A stretch of DNA of 24,792 nucleotides. Source: DATJXG01 sp035500455. Lineage in GTDB: Bacteria > Acidobacteriota > Terriglobia > Terriglobales > Acidobacteriaceae. The notes under the pieces were generated by a model that was not told the DNA's origin, did not search any database, and saw only the letters and a program-made list of their open reading frames with translations. The position numbers and the translations under genes were made by a program. Below are positions 24,456 to 24,792 of this stretch, in pieces (position 1 is the first letter of the stretch; each line of letters starts with the position of its first letter). The stretch is from contig DATJXG010000186.1 in NCBI GenBank assembly GCA_035500455.1, positions 1-24,792 of the forward strand, given 5' to 3'.

Positions 24456-24792
24456 AACGGACGACTTCCGGCAACTCCGTCCGACCCCGCCGGGGCCACT
24501 CCCCAGCCAAGGCCGCACACCGAGACCGATCGGGAACCACCCGCACAACCCGTTCCGGATACTCATCGTAAATCCGCCCATCCAGCAACCGCCCGTGCCG
24601 CGCCTTCCGCACGCCGCCCCACTGCTTGAAGAAAAACGGCACGCCCTGCTCGCGGCACTGGTCGCGGACCGAAATGACCCATTCCTCTTTCATCAGGCGT
24701 GCACCCGGCCCACTCTCCCCGCCGACGATCACCCAGTGAATGCCCGAGAGATCAAGTCGGCCAAGGTCTTCCAGCAACGGCTCAACCGACAG
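24445..24792 (-). CDS. DUF5131 (phage Gp37/Gp68 family) protein, C-terminal part
   Basis: The last 115 codons are present; the gene continues past the right edge, since the frame stays open upstream of the TTG at 24775 and reads LSVEPLLEDLG. Family hallmarks are LSVEPLL, IHWVIVGGESGPGARLMKEEWV, DQCREQGVPFFFKQWGG and GRLLDGRIYDEYP. This conserved family is found in phages and bacterial chromosomes and has no established function; complete members carry an N-terminal cysteine cluster that cannot be checked here. The protein has a basic C-terminal extension after the conserved part (PDRSRCAALAGEWPRRGRTELPEVVRWSS). It may mark a mobile or phage-derived region beyond the window, but nothing else here supports one. 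Confidence 0.85.
   Translation of the reverse strand: MSVEPLLEDLGRLDLSGIHWVIVGGESGPGARLMKEEWVISVRDQCREQGVPFFFKQWGGVRKARHGRLLDGRIYDEYPERVVRVVPDRSRCAALAGEWPRRGRTELPEVVRWSS

Overview
The window looks like a chromosomal segment of an Acidobacteriota bacterium (Terriglobia/Koribacter-like). This is inferred from gene content, high GC, the tig-clpP-clpX-lon cluster and the many short palindromic intergenic repeats; no marker gene settles it. Almost all of it is ordinary housekeeping or carbohydrate/envelope metabolism. I see no insertion sequence, prophage, CRISPR array or defence island. About two dozen protein genes and one tRNA can be supported.

Layout. (1) 1-4243, minus strand: a sugar-nucleotide block with the N-terminus of a phosphomannomutase/phosphoglucomutase, a GDP-mannose pyrophosphorylase and a class I mannose-6-phosphate isomerase. 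Together these lead from fructose-6-P to GDP-mannose. Upstream in the same direction lie a class I aminotransferase and coaD. (2) 4539-10996: a secreted M13 metallopeptidase (+), a sodium:solute symporter with a small membrane protein (-), tRNA-Ser(UGA) (-), a doubtful small gene, and a Tat-exported GH30 glucosidase (+). (3) 11086-14643: an unusual GAF-TM-AMIN-Amidase_3 cell-wall amidase (-), divergent from a small CxxC membrane protein (+), then a receiver-like/PilZ protein (-). (4) 14809-16833, minus: an NDP-sugar epimerase, the ribosome-assembly GTPase EngB and a small two-helix membrane protein. (5) 17000-23151, minus: the proteostasis cluster tig, clpP, clpX, lon. (6) 23558-24792: a family 5 uracil-DNA glycosylase (+) converging on a truncated DUF5131 (phage Gp37/Gp68-like) gene (-).

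The main signal not explained by genes is the intergenic DNA. Several gaps are filled by composite repeats in which iterated short words flank, in inverted orientation, an inner palindrome (2403-2506 and 19424-19644). A second class is a roughly 45-50 bp interspersed repeat with two subfamilies (copies near 4400, 11007, 16887, 23303 and 23383). A third is a GTAGCGCCGGC hairpin family upstream of the glycosylase. Each gap in the tig-clpP-clpX-lon cluster carries its own repeat type. The most interesting protein is the GAF-amidase fusion, which joins a cytoplasmic sensor domain to a periplasmic peptidoglycan hydrolase.
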